From positions 1-33,010 of the forward strand of contig JANJXG010000045.1 in NCBI GenBank assembly GCA_024709145.1: a DNA stretch of 33,010 nucleotides, in the 5' to 3' direction. The position numbers and the translations under genes were made by a program. Below are positions 32,943 through 33,010 of the stretch, piece by piece; the first letter of the stretch is position 1, and each line of letters starts with the position of its first letter. The notes under the pieces were generated by a model. It did not search any database, was not told the DNA's origin, and saw only the letters and a program-made list of their open reading frames with translations. Source of the stretch: Bacteroidales bacterium. Its GTDB lineage: Bacteria > Bacteroidota > Bacteroidia > Bacteroidales > F082.

Positions 32943-33010
32943 GGTCCGGTAGCTCAGCTGGATAGAGCAGCAGCCTTCTAAGCTGCGGGTCGTGGGTTCG
33001 AATCCCGCCC
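32943..33010 (+). tRNA. tRNA-Arg (anticodon UCU), cut by the window end
   Basis: The acceptor strand GGTCCGG (32943-32949) is followed by TA, the D arm GCTC-AGCTGGATA-GAGC, and the anticodon arm GCAGC-CTTCTAA-GCTGC with anticodon TCT. After the variable loop comes the T arm GTGGG-TTCGAAT-CCCGC. Only the first bases of the 3' acceptor strand lie in the window; they should continue to pair as CCGGACC. The UCU anticodon reads AGA/AGG arginine codons. Confidence 0.93.

Overview
The window looks like a chromosomal segment of a Bacteroidota bacterium, probably an anaerobic or marine/sediment member of the Bacteroidales or a relative. Three things support this. Both classes of type IX secretion (T9SS) C-terminal sorting domain are present: type B at the left edge and type A near the right. 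Upstream of many genes there is the Bacteroidota-type -7 box TAnnTTTG, three times with a TTG/TTTG -33 element at 19-21 nt spacing. The LuxR-type DNA-binding module in one gene is of the kind found in Bacteroidota sensor regulators. There are no insertion sequences, phage genes or CRISPR arrays.

Layout. 2-808 (+) is the 3' end of a T9SS type B surface protein. 829-2034 (-) is a THUMP rRNA methyltransferase. 2428-6645 (-) is a tight four-gene sugar operon, transcribed from a good promoter at 6666-6695: GT2 polyprenyl-phosphate glycosyltransferase, WecD-like acetyltransferase, WecE aminotransferase and a GT-C membrane glycosyltransferase. 6969-9160 (-) is a HAD phosphatase-like protein overlapping an M23 peptidase. 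9303-12296 (-) is a SNF2 helicase, divergent from moeA and an unusually short moaA (12387-14343, +). A cytoplasmic esterase follows (14435-15310, +).

15561-22717 (+) is the most interesting part, a phosphate-uptake cluster: DUF47/PhoU-like protein, an unrecognised protein, a PiT phosphate permease fused to a coiled coil and a LuxR-type helix-turn-helix, an OprO/P-like porin and a lipoprotein with five lamin-tail domains. It is followed by two adjacent CYTH-type genes (one divergent, one canonical triphosphate-tunnel enzyme), a hairpin terminator, a DASS-family anion transporter with altered signature motifs and a co-oriented unknown membrane protein (to 27088).

27506-32125 (+) is a 1539-residue T9SS type A multi-domain surface protein with four PKD domains. 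It is followed by a strong terminator, a small RRM RNA-binding protein with a long 5' leader and its own terminator, and a tRNA-Arg(UCU) cut by the window end.

How the genes work together (inference): the porin would pass phosphate across the outer membrane and PiT across the inner membrane, with DUF47 as accessory. The LuxR domain on PiT could couple transport to transcription. The canonical CYTH enzyme acts on tripolyphosphate-type substrates. The sugar operon likely makes a 4-acetamido-4,6-dideoxy-hexose nucleotide and transfers a polyprenyl-linked sugar at the membrane.
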